Notes: a model not told the origin generated them from the sequence alone. A stretch of 64,000 bases of DNA from Paenibacillus sp. D2_2 (GCF_031199965.1 NZ_CP133605.1:377501-441500); one strand, 5' to 3'; counted from the stretch's first letter, positions 34,809 to 44,867 are shown. Numbers and translations are program-made.

Positions 34809-36422
34809 CTACAAAACAAACTCTTTCCTGTAATCATTTGGAGTGCGGCCTTCGAGCTTCTTGAATACTTTGCTGAAGTATTTCTCATCGTGATAGCCAA
34901 CCATTTCCGCCACCTGAATAATACGCAGGTGAGGATTCATGAGCAGTAGCCTGGCCTTCTCAATCCGGATACTGCTCAGGTAGTCGAGTACTGTAACGCC
35001 GAACTCCTGCTTAAATTTACGGGAAATGTATTCTCGGCTAAGGAAGAAGCGGGAGGAAATGTCCTGTAGTGAGATATCCTCACTGTAATGCTGCTCCAAG
35101 TATTTAGCGATATCGTGAATGATATGAATATCTTTAGAGTGGGCATGAATCAGCGTTTTGGAAGCGGCCGAGAGTCTGCTGACGATCTGTCTTCTCCAGT
35201 GCTCCCGGTCTAGAAGCCCATACTCATCCAGCGGCAAAGAGATAGAAGGTAGCTCTGGTTCATTGTTGTCAATCGCCTTGTGGTTGCTGGTAGAGTCCGG
35301 ATCAGACCAATGTCGTTGCATGGAATCCCATTCTTTTGTCCACTCCAAGAGCTGCTTCGGAGAGAGCGATCCGGATGTAAATATTTGATCCATCCACTGC
35401 TGTGCAGCAGATTCCATTTGCTCGGATACTCCGCTGAATGCGGCAAGACGGAACTTCTCCTCTTGCGGTGTATTTCTTAAAGAATGAATCCCGGCGTGAT
35501 CACGGGGAGTCCCTTCATGAATATAGGACTGGCTGCTAAGTAGATCCCTTCTCCATAGAGCATCAGTTGCTTCGGCGTATGCACGCGGAATCTCAGTGAT
35601 AATCGCCTCACGTTTACTTATCCCGAAGTGGGCACGGCGATGGAGTGTATTATTCATACCGGAGTTAATGTCCTCTAGGACCGCATTCAACGGTCTTGAT
35701 TCACCCCAATATAAAATTACGATCTCACCCGGTTGATCCAGATTGCGGAAGGCGATGCCTGTATTCTTCAACAACTCACTGCATATATTAATCAGCGCAA
35801 AATCCAATAAATGGCGTCGGTTGCGGAACTTCTGCAGCAGCTTCTCGTCAAAATGGGTATTGCTGAGGACTGCGGCTGTACAATAAGTTACCGAGGCCGG
35901 GATCAAGGAACGTTCCTGAAGCTGAACCAGTAAGTGCTTGCCAGAGCTATGGCCCGTTACCAGATCGGTTAGAAGCTGATCATCATATAATGGCTTCATT
36001 TGGTTCATTTCAATATTGAGGCGAGTTACTTGCTGTCGGCTCTGTTCCTCACTGCGCCAGGCGGATACCGCTTTATTTAACGCTTCATCCAAGGCCCCGG
36101 GTTCCACCGGCTTCAAAATATAGTCCATTCCCCCATGGCGGATAGCATGACGTACCAATTGGAAGTCGTCATACCCGCTTATGACCAGCGCTTTGATATC
36201 AGGACGGTGGGCTTGAAGCCATGAGAGCAGTTCACAACCATCCTTGCGGGGCATCCGCATATCCGTCATGACGATTTGTGGCGAATATCGCTCTATGATG
36301 TCCATGGCCTCCTCCCCGTTAGAAGCCTGAAGTACTTCGGTTATTCCATGCTTAGGCCAATCAGCAAGTAGATTAATCGCATCTCTAACATGTAGTTCGT
36401 CATCAACGATCAGTGCCTTCAT
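34809..36422 (-). CDS. YesN-type response regulator with AraC DNA-binding domain
   Basis: 537 residues. The N-terminal receiver domain has the phospho-acceptor Asp in IVMTDMRMPRKDG and the Lys in YILKPVEPG. The C-terminal AraC-type double HTH (ISLQDISSRFFLSREYISRK, IIQVAEMVGYHDEKYFSKVF, GRTPNDYRKEF) binds DNA. A middle region of about 270 residues has no clear family. Its start overlaps the end of the kinase gene by 20 bases, so kinase and regulator are co-translated. In this family such pairs control neighbouring carbohydrate uptake genes, here most likely the divergent ABC transporter at 38395-41532. Confidence 0.93.
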   Translation of the reverse strand: MKALIVDDELHVRDAINLLADWPKHGITEVLQASNGEEAMDIIERYSPQIVMTDMRMPRKDGCELLSWLQAHRPDIKALVISGYDDFQLVRHAIRHGGMDYILKPVEPGALDEALNKAVSAWRSEEQSRQQVTRLNIEMNQMKPLYDDQLLTDLVTGHSSGKHLLVQLQERSLIPASVTYCTAAVLSNTHFDEKLLQKFRNRRHLLDFALINICSELLKNTGIAFRNLDQPGEIVILYWGESRPLNAVLEDINSGMNNTLHRRAHFGISKREAIITEIPRAYAEATDALWRRDLLSSQSYIHEGTPRDHAGIHSLRNTPQEEKFRLAAFSGVSEQMESAAQQWMDQIFTSGSLSPKQLLEWTKEWDSMQRHWSDPDSTSNHKAIDNNEPELPSISLPLDEYGLLDREHWRRQIVSRLSAASKTLIHAHSKDIHIIHDIAKYLEQHYSEDISLQDISSRFFLSREYISRKFKQEFGVTVLDYLSSIRIEKARLLLMNPHLRIIQVAEMVGYHDEKYFSKVFKKLEGRTPNDYRKEFVL

Positions 36423-38208
36423 GTGTATCTCTCCCTAAAGTAATAATTTCTAAGGTGACGATAATTCCGTGTGGCTGTAAATTCTCAATAGACAACGATG
36501 ACCGATTATCCGAGTATAATTGCAGTCGCATCAGCACATTTCTCAAGCCGATCGATTCACCATCCTCCAGATCACTACTCTCACCTGTCTGCTGTAACAT
36601 GCTCTGCAATGCTGTCAGTCTACTAGATTCAATGGAGGCACCATTATTTTTAATCGTAATCATGACCCTCTGGTCATCCACTCTATGGGTTGCTATAGAT
36701 AGCTTCCCGGCCTCCTGATATTGCTCCATGCCATGCTTGAAATAATTCTCGGCAATTGGCTGCAGGATCATCTTCGGTACCCGGCACGACAGGCTATCCG
36801 GTTCAATGCTCCATTCAACCTCCAACTGCTCTCCAAATCTCTCCTTCTGCAAGTTAAGGTATAGCTCTAGATGCTTGACCTCGTCGCCAAGTGTAACCAT
36901 CGCTTCACTCGTCCTCATGTTGTAGCGCATAATGCTGGCCAGTGAAGATAACAGATTATAAATTCGGGGCACTTTGTGATGCAGCGCCAAGGTTCCTATG
37001 GATTGCAATGAATTGTACAGGAAATGCGGGTCAATCTGAGCTTGCAGCGCCTTCAATTGATTGGTCTTGTTAGCTAATTCGAGCCGATATTCCTTCAGGA
37101 TGAGGTTGTTGATCGTGTCCATCATTTGCCTGAAGCGGCGCGAGAATACCGATTTCATCGGGACTAGTTACCTGAATATCCACGTCAAGATTACCTGCTT
37201 GAACGACATTAATATAGTTCGTTAGCTGCTTAATCGGACGCGTAATGCGAATTGAAATGTACAGAGTTCCAATAATAACTGTAAGTAGTGCTAATACGGC
37301 TATTATTGCGTTAAGACTCACTAACTGAGTTGATTGCTGATACAACGTTTTATGGGGAATTTGCTTGACTAGAATCCAGGAAGCAAAGCTGGTATCTAAT
37401 TTCTCAAAAATATTCATGGCGTCCTTATCATCGAAATACCCTTGTTCCCCGTGTTGTTTGACCATGCTTAAGATCTTGAGATTGGGCATAGGACTGCCGA
37501 TCTCCTCTTCATTATGGCTGTATATGACATTACCTTTATCATCGATCAGATACAAATTCTCCGAGCTGTTCTCATAGAGCTGATCGCAAATCGCGTTGAT
37601 TCCGTCCAGCCTTACATCAATGGCCAATAGAGCTAGTTGCTTGGTATCTGGGATATTGACGATCGAACGATACAATGTAATGACCTTGCGGTCGGTATAG
37701 TTGGATGGCGATGTAGGGAATCCATAGGAATGAAGCGGATGGACGGATTCAATCGCTGTGACACCTTGTCCGAATTTTTCGATTTTTCGATAGGCTTCAG
37801 ATCGGTAAGCCCTTTGCGGCGAACTGCTCGTAATCAGCGTAGACTGATTGGTCAAATTGTTATGCAAATATACTTGATGAATATCCGGTGTAGTCACCTG
37901 AATGGATTGTAGAGTCGTGTAGATTTCTGATAATACCATGTAATCATTAGGTCGAAGTGCAAGGTTCCTTAGAAAGTGAGGGTCTGAATAGACCGAGGAG
38001 AAGCCCGGTTAATGCCATTCAAATAATTGTCTAGATTGGTCTTTCCCTGATAAATCAAGCGAATATTCTCGTTAACGGTCTGCTCTTTGACCGATTCCCG
38101 GGTGTGCAGCAGTGTAATAACTAGCGATAGAGTTAACGGAATAATCGTAGCAAACAGCATGAACTGGATCAGCCGTGTTCGGATACTGCGGAACTTCAAT
38201 CTACTCAC
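36403..38208 (-). CDS. YesM-type sensor histidine kinase, frame broken twice
   Basis: Begins MSRLKFRSIRTRLIQFMLFA with a first membrane helix. An extracellular dCache-like sensor region follows, then a second helix near ITRPIKQLT and a HAMP domain (SPDEIG..RRFRQMMDTINNL). The His_kinase domain carries the phosphorylated His in ALQAQIDPHFLYNSLQSIG, and the ATPase part has PKMILQPIAENYFKHGM and ESIGLRNVLMRLQLY. Breaks: one base missing near 38000 (restored ASSSVYSDPHFLRNLALRPN) and a two-base loss at the GCGC run near 37139 (restored DEIGILARRFRQMM). Corrected length 602 residues. It senses an extracellular carbohydrate-related signal by family analogy. Confidence 0.9.
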
Positions 38209-38333
38209 CTCGGGTCAGTTAATAAATAAATCATCGACAGGAACGATGGTCAATATTTTACTCCAAACGGTTCAGGATTCTCCATTACTATTATGTGTCA
38301 TCTATCGCATACTAATTTTACACACTAATTAAA

Positions 38334-38364
38334 GTTGTTCAAGAAGTCCACTTTTGAACACGAC
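38334..38364. repeat. solo-end remnant of the MITE-like repeat found at 44098
   Basis: The left end GTTGTTCAAGAAGTCCACTT runs directly into the right-end motif TTTTGAACA. Compared with the full copy at 44098-44270 the whole interior is missing. It lies between the divergent kinase and transporter genes. Confidence 0.6.
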
Positions 38365-38394
38365 TTTATGACTCTAGAAAAGGGGGAAACAAGG

Positions 38395-39279
38395 ATGAAC
38401 CGTACCAAGGGTTCGCGATTGCTCCAACAAATCGTTTTTGTCGGGCCGTCGGCTTTCTTCTTCATCCTTATTATGCTCGTTCCGTTCATTCTCGGAATAT
38501 ATTATTCTTTTACCAATTGGAACGGGGTTGGAGCAAGTCATATTGATTTCATAGGATTTGATAATTATAAACAAATATTTATGAATGACTCAAAATTTAA
38601 AGCGGCTTTCTGGTTTACAACTAAGTTCACCGTGCTTGGCGTGGTGCTGACGAATCTGCTTGGATTCCTTCTCGGCTACTTGTTGACTAAGCCGCTCAAG
38701 ACACGCAATGCGCTGCGCACCATATTCTTCATGCCGAACGTGATCGGTGGTCTGTTGCTCGGCTTTATCTGGCAATTTATCTTCATCAAAGGCTTTGCGT
38801 CGATCGGCGATGCAACCCAATTCAAGTTCTTTACGCTTCCATGGCTTGGTACAGAGAATACAGCCTTCTGGGCTATCGTTATCGTATTTGTCTGGCAGAC
38901 AGCTGGTTATTTGATGGTTATCTATATTTCCTCCTTCAATAACGTACCGAAGGATATCCTTGAAGCCGCTGAGATTGATGGCGCGAGCCGGGGACAGGTA
39001 CTAAAGAATATCATCATCCCACTCGTGATGCCGGCCATTACAGTCTGTCTATTCCTGGCTATTTCCTGGTCGTTCAAGATGTTCGACCTGAATCTCTCGC
39101 TCACCAAAGGCGGGCCGTTTGGCTCAACGGAATCGGTAGCGATGAATATTTATAACGAAGCGTTCGCGAATAATAGGCTCGGACTCGGTACCGCCAAGGC
39201 AGTTATATTCTTCATTGTCGTAGCGGTTATTACCAGCCTGCAAGTTAAATTTACGAAGAGCAAGGAGGTTGAGGCTTAA
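38395..39279 (+). CDS. sugar ABC transporter permease (CUT1, MalF-type)
   Basis: 294 residues. The start is the ATG at 38395 (MNRTKGSRLLQQIV) with GGGGGAAACAAGG just upstream, rather than the earlier GTG/ATG codons lying in repeat sequence. Six membrane helices. The EAA loop that touches the ATPase reads EAAEIDGASRGQVLKNIIIP. Part of a binding-protein-dependent importer in the cytoplasmic membrane. The stop codon overlaps the next start (TAATG). No ATPase gene is present, so a shared MsmX-type ATPase elsewhere is expected, as is common in Firmicutes. Confidence 0.92.
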   Translation: MNRTKGSRLLQQIVFVGPSAFFFILIMLVPFILGIYYSFTNWNGVGASHIDFIGFDNYKQIFMNDSKFKAAFWFTTKFTVLGVVLTNLLGFLLGYLLTKPLKTRNALRTIFFMPNVIGGLLLGFIWQFIFIKGFASIGDATQFKFFTLPWLGTENTAFWAIVIVFVWQTAGYLMVIYISSFNNVPKDILEAAEIDGASRGQVLKNIIIPLVMPAITVCLFLAISWSFKMFDLNLSLTKGGPFGSTESVAMNIYNEAFANNRLGLGTAKAVIFFIVVAVITSLQVKFTKSKEVEA

Positions 39280-40115
39280 TGAAGACAGCTGCCAGAAGAC
39301 ATTTTAGCAACTACCTGCTCGAGCTGGTCTTGATTATCGTCGCCTTGATCTTCCTAGTTCCTTTTTATTTCCTGTTCGTGAACTCGCTTAAAACCTTTGG
39401 CGATCTATTGACTAATGCGGCAAGCTGGCCTGCTTCCTTTGAGTGGAGCAACTATACTCGCGCCTGGAATATTACGAAATTCCCAACTGCCTTCACGAAT
39501 TCACTGATCATTACAGTATTTAGTAACATACTCTTAGCTCTATTCAGCGCCATGGCTGCTTACCAAATGGTGCGGCGTGATATTAAGTTTAACCGTATCC
39601 TGTTTACTCTCTATGTAGCGGCGATGGTTATTCCATTCCAATCGATTATGATTCCGCTGGTGAAAGTAACCTCTTCGATTGGCCTTAGTGATAGCATCCC
39701 TGGATTAATCGTTTGTTATCTGGGTTTTGGGATTCCGTTGTCCGTGTTCCTGTTCCATGGATTTATTAAATCGATCCCGTTAGAAATTGAAGAAGCAGCC
39801 ACGGTCGACGGTTCTAACGTATATGGAGTATTCATCCGTGTCGTTCTCCCATTGTTGAAGCCGATGTTCGTAACTGTTATTATTCTGAATACACTTTGGA
39901 TCTGGAATGACTATCTTCTGCCATCTCTGATTCTTCAGTCGCCACAGCTACGTACGATACCAATCGCAACGTTTGCATTCTTTGGACAGTACACGAAACA
40001 ATGGGATCTGGCGCTTCCGGCACTCGTTCTAGGCATACTGCCGGTAATTGTATTCTTTCTATCCATGCAGAAATATATCGTAGAGGGAATCACAGCAGGT
40101 GCTGTTAAGGGATAA
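39279..40115 (+). CDS. sugar ABC transporter permease (CUT1, MalG-type)
   Basis: 278 residues, ATG at 39279 overlapping the previous stop by one base. Six membrane helices with the EAA loop EEAATVDGSNVYGVFIRVVL and the C-terminal LPALVLGILPVIVFF...YIVEGITAGAVKG typical of MalG-like permeases. It pairs with the upstream permease to form the membrane channel of the importer. Confidence 0.93.
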   Translation: MKTAARRHFSNYLLELVLIIVALIFLVPFYFLFVNSLKTFGDLLTNAASWPASFEWSNYTRAWNITKFPTAFTNSLIITVFSNILLALFSAMAAYQMVRRDIKFNRILFTLYVAAMVIPFQSIMIPLVKVTSSIGLSDSIPGLIVCYLGFGIPLSVFLFHGFIKSIPLEIEEAATVDGSNVYGVFIRVVLPLLKPMFVTVIILNTLWIWNDYLLPSLILQSPQLRTIPIATFAFFGQYTKQWDLALPALVLGILPVIVFFLSMQKYIVEGITAGAVKG

Positions 40116-40243
40116 TAAGGTGGTCAATTTCATCTCCCTGTTATATCAATATAGTACCTGTAATTGTTTGAAGAGACTTTTTATACTAAAGAAGTAAAGG
40201 CTTTCAAAAAAACGAAGTACAAGCATAAAAGGGAGGACTCACA

Positions 40244-41532
40244 ATGAAAAGATACGGTAAGTTAGCTTTGATCACATTGCTCGCTTTTTCGGTTATCATG
40301 GCTGGCTGCGGTAAGAAGAAAATAATGCCGCGGACAAGGGAAGCAATACTGCAGCAGGTGGCGGCACAAAGACAATTAAAATATTCCAGTTCAAGGTAGA
40401 GATTGCCGAGGCCCTAAATAAATTGAAAGCGGATTATGAAGCAGATCATCCGGGAATCAAGCTGGATATTCAAACTGTAGGTGGCGGTTCTGACTATGGA
40501 GCTGCTTTGAAAGCGAAATTTGCAGGTAACGATGAGCCTGATATCTTTAATGTGGGTGGCTATCAGGATTTGGATACTTGGTTCAACAATCTTGAAGATC
40601 TGTCCGACCAACCTTGGGTATCTGATGTTACGGATGTTGCGAAAGAACCGATGACGAAGGATGGCAAACTTTACGGTCAACCGATGAACGTTGAAGGCTT
40701 CGGCTTCATTTATAACAAGGACTTGTTCGCAAAGGCTGGCATTACAGAATTGCCAAAAACATTGTCCGAATTAGAAGCAGCGTGTAAGAAGTTACAGGAT
40801 GCCGGCATTACACCGTTCGTGAATGGATACATGGAAGGCTGGGTGCTTGGCAACCATGCTCTGAACATTGCTTTTGCTCAACAGGACGATCCTAATGCAT
40901 TTATCAAAGGATTGAATGATGGTTCGGCTAAAATTCCTGGTAATAAGGTGTTTGATGAATGGGTTAAATTGCTCGATTTGACGGTGAAATACGGTATGAA
41001 GAATCCGTTAACGACAGACTACAATACAGAAGTCACTGCATTTGCCAATGGTGAAGCAGCGATGACGCAGCAAGGTAACTGGACTCAAGTTCAGATTGAC
41101 GGTATCAATTCTAATCTGAATATCGGTTTCTTACCGATGCCAATCAATGATGATGCGGAGAAGAATGACAAGCTTCCTGTCGGCGTGCCTAACAACTGGG
41201 TTATCAACAAGAACTCTGCTGTCAAAGCTGAAGCAAAAGAATTCTTGAACTGGCTCGTAACTTCTGAAAAGGGTAAAAAATATATCACCGATGATTTCAA
41301 ATTCATCCCTGCATTCAAGAGCATTCCTGCAGGCGATGGGCTCGGTCAACTCGGTAACGATATTCTGAGCTATAGCCAGGCAGGCAAGACGCTTAGCTGG
41401 GAATTCAACAAGTATCCGGACGGTGCAATGAACGAGTTCGGTAGCCAAATTCAAGCCTATATAGCTGGCAAGTCCAACAAGGATCAAATGCTTGATGGTT
41501 TACAGCAAACTTGGGATAGCTTGAAGAAGTAA
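40244..41532 (+). CDS. ABC transporter sugar-binding lipoprotein, frame broken once
   Basis: ATG at 40244 behind GGGAGG. Lipoprotein signal peptide with lipobox IMAGC, so it is anchored to the outer face of the membrane. One A is missing from the run at 40319-40322; restoration gives CGKKNNAADKGSNTAAGGG as the flexible linker and 429 residues. SBP_bac_1 fold with PDIFNVGGYQDLDTWFNNLE, YGQPMNVEGFGFIYNKDLFA, GEAAMTQQGNWTQ and a closing EFLNWLVTSEKGKKYI. It delivers an oligosaccharide to the two permeases; the identity is unknown. Its terminator has been split by an IS element. Confidence 0.9.
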
Positions 41533-41596
41533 AATTAATAAAGAGGCTGCCTTCCTAGATCTGAAGTGACCCGAAAAGTTAGACAGTTTATTTTCA

Positions 41597-42409
41597 TTAA
41601 GCAGTTTGTTGGGCATGAGTCCGGTATTGTACCGGACTCATGCCTTTTAATTTTGATTTAATCCGCTTGTAATTATAGTAGTTAATATACTTGGATAATT
41701 CCTCTTTAAAATGTTCAATACTTTTAAATTCCTTTATATAAAGGAATTCTGATTTGAGAATACCGAAGAAGTTCTCCATCACAGAATTATCATAACAGTT
41801 GCCCTTTCGCGACATACTCTGCGTGATTTGTTTTCTTTGTAATGCCTGACGGTATTGCTTCATCTGATAGTGCCATCCTTGATCTGAATGCATGAGAAGC
41901 TTGCCTTCTATCGTTAGCCTTTCAAAAGCTTGCTCTAGCATATCTGATACAAGAGAGTAGGTAGGTCTAAATCCTATCGTATACGAAATGATTTCACCGT
42001 TATATAAATCCAGAACAGGTGACAGATACAGTTTTTCTCCCAGTAATTTAAATTCTGTAATGTCTGTCACCCATTTCTGATTTGGTCTCTCTGCTTTAAA
42101 ATTACGGTCTAATAAGTTCGGTGCAATCTGACCGACCTTACCTTTGTACGAGCGGTACTTTTTCACACGGACTATTGATATTAATCCTAGCTCTTTCATA
42201 ATACGTTGGACCTTTTTATGGTTCACCTGATGCTCACGATTCCTTAATTCATCACGAATACGACGATAACCATAGCGGCCTTCATGCTCGTCATAAATGG
42301 ATTGAATGAGTACCTTTAGCTCGCCATCTGGATCGGGACGTCCGAAGCTTTTAATCACGTAATAATAGGTGCTGCGCGGAATACCTGCAAGCTGCAGAAG
42401 TGCTATCAC
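41597..42409 (-). CDS. IS3-family transposase OrfB, IS C
   Basis: 270 residues from the first ATG. The open frame continues upstream into orfA (KVECLSSKQGKITKQDK, then YELRREFPVIALLQLAGIPR), as expected for a -1 frameshift fusion. DDE residues lie in WVTDITEFKL, MHSDQGWHYQM and VMENFFGILKSE, ending with YNYKRIKSKLKGMSPVQYR. HTH_21 region at the N-terminus (HEGRYGYRRIRDEL). Catalyses transposition of its own element. Confidence 0.93.
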   Translation of the reverse strand: MIALLQLAGIPRSTYYYVIKSFGRPDPDGELKVLIQSIYDEHEGRYGYRRIRDELRNREHQVNHKKVQRIMKELGLISIVRVKKYRSYKGKVGQIAPNLLDRNFKAERPNQKWVTDITEFKLLGEKLYLSPVLDLYNGEIISYTIGFRPTYSLVSDMLEQAFERLTIEGKLLMHSDQGWHYQMKQYRQALQRKQITQSMSRKGNCYDNSVMENFFGILKSEFLYIKEFKSIEHFKEELSKYINYYNYKRIKSKLKGMSPVQYRTHAQQTA

Positions 42410-42435
42410 CGGAAATTCACGCCTTAATTCATAGA

Positions 42436-42969
42436 TTACTTGCGCTTTGTCTTGTTTGGTGATTTTTCCTTGTTTTGAACTAAGGCATTCAACTTTTTTA
42501 AATAGGCATTTTCCATACGTAAACGTTCGTTTTCTGCCTGTAGTTTCTCAAGTGACCCTTCATCTTGTTTTGTTGGTTTCTTTGTTTCTTTGTTCATGGA
42601 TGTACGCCCCTTTTTCTTTGCTTTGAAGGCGTCAAATCCCTTTCTTTCAAACTCTTTAACCCATCTTTTGATAGGTGAAGGTGAGGGAATACCAAAATGC
42701 GCAGCGATATCTACATATGAGGCCTTCGTTTTTAACCGATATTCAAGTACCTCTAGTTTAAACTCTGGTGAATATGAAGCATAGTCTTTTATTCGAAAAC
42801 CTTCAATCCCCCACTCGCTGTACAGCTTTGCCCAAGAGTAAATTTGAGTTTTGGATACACCATATTTTCTTCCAATGGATGGCGCAACTTCGTTACCTTC
42901 CAAATATCTTAATACAATTTCGAGCTTCTCTTTTACAGAAAATTTCCACATAAAAAACTGCACCTCCAA
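42436..42969 (-). CDS. IS3-family OrfA, IS C
   Basis: 177 residues. Two HTH segments in tandem (VAPSIGRKYGVSKTQIYSWA and ASYVDIAAHFGIPSPSPIKR) and a C-terminal coiled coil (LEKLQAENERLRMENAYLKK). The codons for LKK contain A6G, the site of programmed -1 frameshifting into orfB. It is longer than OrfA of the other two elements because of the duplicated HTH. Confidence 0.92.
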   Translation of the reverse strand: MEVQFFMWKFSVKEKLEIVLRYLEGNEVAPSIGRKYGVSKTQIYSWAKLYSEWGIEGFRIKDYASYSPEFKLEVLEYRLKTKASYVDIAAHFGIPSPSPIKRWVKEFERKGFDAFKAKKKGRTSMNKETKKPTKQDEGSLEKLQAENERLRMENAYLKKLNALVQNKEKSPNKTKRK

Positions 42970-43142
42970 TTGTTAGTTGTGTCTAACAATTGGGGTGCAG
43001 TTCAATCGGGAGGCAGCCTCTTTTCTTATTTGTGAGGGTAGAAGTTGTTTAGGAAGTTGTTAGAAAGCCGTATGGGTCTATAGCTTAACTAAGGGTCGCT
43101 GTTCGTGTCGTTCGTCGTCAGGAAAATCACTCAGACGGGCAC

Positions 43143-43186
43143 AAAACTGCAGAAATCATCCTAAATTCCTGCACTTTTGCAGTTTT
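43143..43186. repeat. palindromic intergenic repeat
   Basis: AAAACTGCA (43143-43151) and TGCAGTTTT (43178-43186) flank a 26-base loop. It resembles, but is not identical to, the AAAAGCCTGCA palindromes near 458-3253. The rest of 43000-43280 holds no gene. Confidence 0.6.
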
Positions 43187-43280
43187 CCTCAGGTTGGGCT
43201 AGGTACTATCACGTGATGACCATGTGAGAGTCAGAGTATTTACACATTTGGAGCTACAAAAGGCAGCACGCACCAACCTC

Positions 43281-44054
43281 TTACAAAATTTGCGCGTATT
43301 TCAGCCCGTTGAGGATGCCGCAGTCATCAACATGAGTAGTTACATAGTTCGCATAGGGAATCAACTCCGGATGGGCGTTCCCCATAGCGATACCGAGTCC
43401 TACAGTAGCAAGCATCTCTTTATCATTCAGGCCATCGCCGAAGGCGATAGACTCTCCGGGAGAGAGGTTCAACAGGCTCAGCATAGCGTTAATTCCTGTG
43501 GCTTTGGAGGATTCGACAGGCAGAACATCCATAGCGGATTTATGCCAACGTATATAACGCAGTCCTTGAATCTGTTCTTGGTATAAATGTTCGTCTGTCT
43601 CCTCACAATGAAGGAATATTTGATAAATGTCCTCTTTTGTCCAGAAGTCAGGGTCATAGCCGGGAAGATTGACCTTCAGAGACTGAACAGCGGTCTGGAC
43701 GGAAGGATCGATATCATTATTCGTGTAGAAGGTAGAACTCCCCTCAAAGACAAGGGAATGACGGTGCTCCATCGATAGTTTGACCAACGCTTCTACATCG
43801 GCTCGACGTATAGGGTGTTGATAGATCGGTTTTCCTTGATATACAACATAGCCTCCGTTCAGACTAACGTAGGAATCGATAGCCAATTGCTGGGCCAATT
43901 TCTCAAAAAAATACGGCGGTCTGCCTGTAGCGATAACCGGTTCAACCCCGCGTTGTTTGACCTCGGCGATTGCCTCAATGGTATCCTGCGGAATCTCCTT
44001 CTCATCGTTCACTAGCGTACCGTCAATATCAAAAAAGGCGATTTTATAGTCCAT
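43281..44054 (-). CDS. Cof-type HAD-IIB phosphatase
   Basis: 257 residues, ATG at 44054 behind AGGAG. HAD motif I is FFDIDGTLVND (nucleophile and acid Asp), motif II lies in VIATGRPPYFF, and motif IV is FGDGLNDKEML. A type IIB cap lies between motifs II and III. These enzymes dephosphorylate sugar phosphates, flavin mononucleotide or similar small molecules in the cytosol. Substrate unknown. Stand-alone gene. Confidence 0.92.
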   Translation of the reverse strand: MDYKIAFFDIDGTLVNDEKEIPQDTIEAIAEVKQRGVEPVIATGRPPYFFEKLAQQLAIDSYVSLNGGYVVYQGKPIYQHPIRRADVEALVKLSMEHRHSLVFEGSSTFYTNNDIDPSVQTAVQSLKVNLPGYDPDFWTKEDIYQIFLHCEETDEHLYQEQIQGLRYIRWHKSAMDVLPVESSKATGINAMLSLLNLSPGESIAFGDGLNDKEMLATVGLGIAMGNAHPELIPYANYVTTHVDDCGILNGLKYAQIL

Positions 44055-44097
44055 TCATTCGTTTCTCCTATCCTATGAAATCTCTCTACTAATAGAG

Positions 44098-44270
44098 GTT
44101 GTTCAAAAAGTCCGCTTTTGATCACGTAGTGAATCAAGAAGTAACTCGGCATCGAATCTTGAATTCACCCGGGTCTTCCGGCGCTCACGTACCCACTACG
44201 TACGCTCCGCTCCTCAGACCCTAGCTTCATCCAACCTTCTCGGTGCTGAAAACCGACCTTTTTGAACACA
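44098..44270. repeat. MITE-like structured repeat, about 170 bp
   Basis: Terminal inverted repeat TGTTCAAAAAG / CTTTTTGAACA (44100-44110 and 44258-44268). Internal pairings include TCAAGA/TCTTGA, and CACGTAGTG-type arms against CCACTACGT. No ORF. I recall similar elements as common between genes of Paenibacillus, but cannot check this here. It fills most of the 395-base gap 44055-44449. Confidence 0.7.
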
Positions 44271-44449
44271 CACTAATATGGTCGTAATATAACATCCGTT
44301 TGAATAGGTGGCAAGCTAGGGCCAAGTGGGAAAATATGATATATACTATAATATTATCGTAGCAAGTATAAATGTACACCGACTAAGGTTATATAGATAT
44401 AGTACAATTATTATCTAATAGATGATCTATTCGTGAAAGGATGAAAAGC

Positions 44450-44788
44450 ATGAACAACAAAGTTATTTTTCTGACGACGGACAGTCTTGGAGATGGAGAT
44501 AAGGAGCTTGGAGCTCAGTTGTTAGAGACCTTCGTAAATCTGTTGAAGCAGCGTGAGGTCCTGCCTGCAGCTGTTTTCTGTGTGAATCGGGGGGTTCTAG
44601 CATTAACGGAGCAGTCTTTCGCATCTCTGCATTTGAAGGAGCTTGAAGACAAAGGGGTGCCAGTACTCGCTTGCGGTACCTGCGTCGACTATTATAATAT
44701 TCGCGAGCAATTGGTTGCCGGAGAAGTGTCCAGCATGGGACATTTCATGGAGTTATCCGAGAAATACGAGATCATGACAATCTCCTGA
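44450..44788 (+). CDS. DsrE/YedF-like small protein
   Basis: 112 residues from the ATG at 44450 (MNNKVIFLTTDSLGDGDKEL), with AAGGATG upstream. The ATG at 44441 would sit too close to the AAAGG. It corresponds to the DsrE-like domain of the YedF selenium-metabolism family, with conserved FCVNRGVLAL and the Cys pair motif LACGTCVDYYNI. The TusA-like domain that precedes it in many YedF proteins is absent. Likely cytosolic with a sulfur or selenium transfer role; this is family inference. Confidence 0.8.
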   Translation: MNNKVIFLTTDSLGDGDKELGAQLLETFVNLLKQREVLPAAVFCVNRGVLALTEQSFASLHLKELEDKGVPVLACGTCVDYYNIREQLVAGEVSSMGHFMELSEKYEIMTIS

Positions 44789-44816
44789 TAGAGGTCAAAA
44801 AAACGAGTATATAGCG

Positions 44817-44855
44817 AAGAGACGAAACAGCGTGAGCTGGAGTAGTCTCTTTTTA
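44817..44855 (+). terminator. rho-independent terminator
   Basis: Arms AAGAGAC / GTCTCTT with a T5 run, 28 bases after the YedF-like gene. Confidence 0.8.
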
Positions 44856-44867
44856 TATATGGACTCA

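Larger units (their letters stand above)
41567..42999 (-). mobile_element. IS3-family insertion sequence C
   Basis: Ends TGACCCGAAAAGTTAGACA (left) and the complement of TGCACCCCAATTGTTAGACA (right), typical TG...CA ends. It encodes orfA and orfB on the minus strand, both apparently intact, with an A6G slippery site. No certain target duplication. It lies inside the loop of the terminator of the upstream operon. Confidence 0.85.
41540..43023 (+). terminator. terminator of the ABC transporter operon, split by an IS element
   Basis: The left arm at 41540-41555 (AAAGAGGCTGCCTTCC) is complementary, with one mismatch, to 43008-43023, which runs into T4. The 1433-bp IS sits in the former loop between them. 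Confidence 0.8.
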
